Shown here one piece after another: positions 63,520-64,000 of a stretch of 64,000 nucleotides of DNA (position 1 is its first letter; every line of letters begins with the position of its first letter). The DNA is from Kluyvera cryocrescens NBRC 102467 (GTDB lineage Bacteria > Pseudomonadota > Gammaproteobacteria > Enterobacterales > Enterobacteriaceae). The notes beneath the pieces are model-generated. The model ran no database searches, had not been told where the DNA came from, and was given only the letters and a program-made list of their open reading frames with translations. Made by a program: the position numbers and the translations under genes. The stretch lies in assembly GCF_001571285.1 (NCBI RefSeq), contig NZ_BCTM01000011.1, positions 1 to 64,000 of the forward strand, given 5' to 3'.

Positions 63520-64000
63520 GCGGTCAAACAAAGCGGTTAATGGTGATGGCGGGCGGTACTGGCGGACACGTGTTCCCAGGGCTGGCGGTTGCGCACCATT
63601 TAATGGAGCAGGGCTGGCAAGTGCGCTGGCTGGGAACCGCAGATCGTATGGAAGCTGACCTGGTGCCGAAACACGGCATTGAAATCGACTTCATTCATAT
63701 TTCCGGGCTACGTGGCAAAGGCTTGAAAGCGCTGCTGCTGGCACCGATGCGTATTTTTAACGCCTGGCGTCAGGCGCGCGCCATTATGAAACGCTTTAAG
63801 CCGGACGTCGTGCTGGGGATGGGCGGTTATGTTTCCGGGCCTGGAGGTCTGGCGGCATGGTCGCTGGGGATCCCGGTGGTGCTGCATGAGCAAAACGGTA
63901 TTGCCGGTCTGACTAACAAATGGCTGGCGAAGATTGCCACCAAAGTGATGCAGGCTTTCCCTGGCGCATTCGCCCATGCGGAGGTTGTCGGTAACCCGGT
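63516..64000 (+). CDS. murG: UDP-GlcNAc:lipid I GlcNAc transferase MurG (partial, cut by window end)
   Basis: The first 161 codons of the GT28 glycosyltransferase that makes lipid II on the inner face of the membrane. The G-loop [47 protein letters not shown] and [12 protein letters not shown] identify it. The reading frame is open at the right edge; E. coli MurG has 355 residues, so more than half lies outside. Start ATG overlaps the ftsW stop. Confidence 0.96.
   Translation, partial: MSGQTKRLMVMAGGTGGHVFPGLAVAHHLMEQGWQVRWLGTADRMEADLVPKHGIEIDFIHISGLRGKGLKALLLAPMRIFNAWRQARAIMKRFKPDVVLGMGGYVSGPGGLAAWSLGIPVVLHEQNGIAGLTNKWLAKIATKVMQAFPGAFAHAEVVGNP

Overview
The window is a chromosomal segment of an enterobacterium close to Klebsiella, Raoultella or Enterobacter. 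The evidence is gene content, protein sequences that I recognise as close relatives of Escherichia coli K-12 proteins, and the gene order, which from kefF to murG follows the E. coli 0-2 minute region (kefFC-folA, apaHG-rsmA-pdxA-surA-lptD, djlA, rluA-rapA-polB, araDAB/araC, yabI, thiQPB, sgrR/sgrST-setA, leuDCBA/leuO, ilvIH, cra, mraZ to murG). I cannot fix the species from sequence alone. Most of the DNA is GC-rich; the leu-leuO, cra-mraZ and polB-araD intervals are visibly AT-richer.

Positions 1-11640 are an accessory block not expected at this place in E. coli. The first part (263-5574) looks like an N-acyl-D-amino-acid salvage module: an RpiR-type regulator with extra helix-turn-helix copies, a PLP-dependent D-amino-acid deaminase, an N-acyl-D-amino-acid deacylase, a RidA enamine/imine deaminase, and a second RpiR regulator. 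A small YgdI/YgdR-type lipoprotein follows. The second part (6069-11613) looks like sugar-acid (ketogluconate/idonate) catabolism: a YhcH-type protein, gluconokinase, 5-keto-D-gluconate reductase, a divergent LacI-type regulator, a 2-hydroxyacid dehydrogenase and an MFS transporter.

From 11733 to 28802 the conserved core begins: the KefFC potassium efflux system, dihydrofolate reductase, the lptD-surA-pdxA-rsmA-apaG-apaH operon on the minus strand, djlA, and rluA, rapA and polB. Between polB and araD (28902-29570) sits an unrecognised gene with a PD-(D/E)XK nuclease-like motif and a palindrome in its promoter; this is the best candidate for something undescribed.

From 29747 to 47558 come arabinose catabolism with intact AraC and CRP sites (including a distal site exactly 210 bp from araI1), the DedA-family yabI, the thiamine ABC importer behind a TPP riboswitch with a long extra arm, the SgrR/SgrS/SgrT phosphosugar-stress locus with an apparently lengthened SgrS RNA, the sugar exporter setA, and leuLABCD with its attenuator. 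After leuO, ilvIH and cra, the window ends in the division and cell-wall (dcw) cluster mraZ-rsmH-ftsL-ftsI-murE-murF-mraY-murD-ftsW-murG, with murG cut by the window end. An atypical codon stretch inside ftsI may mark an embedded small RNA.
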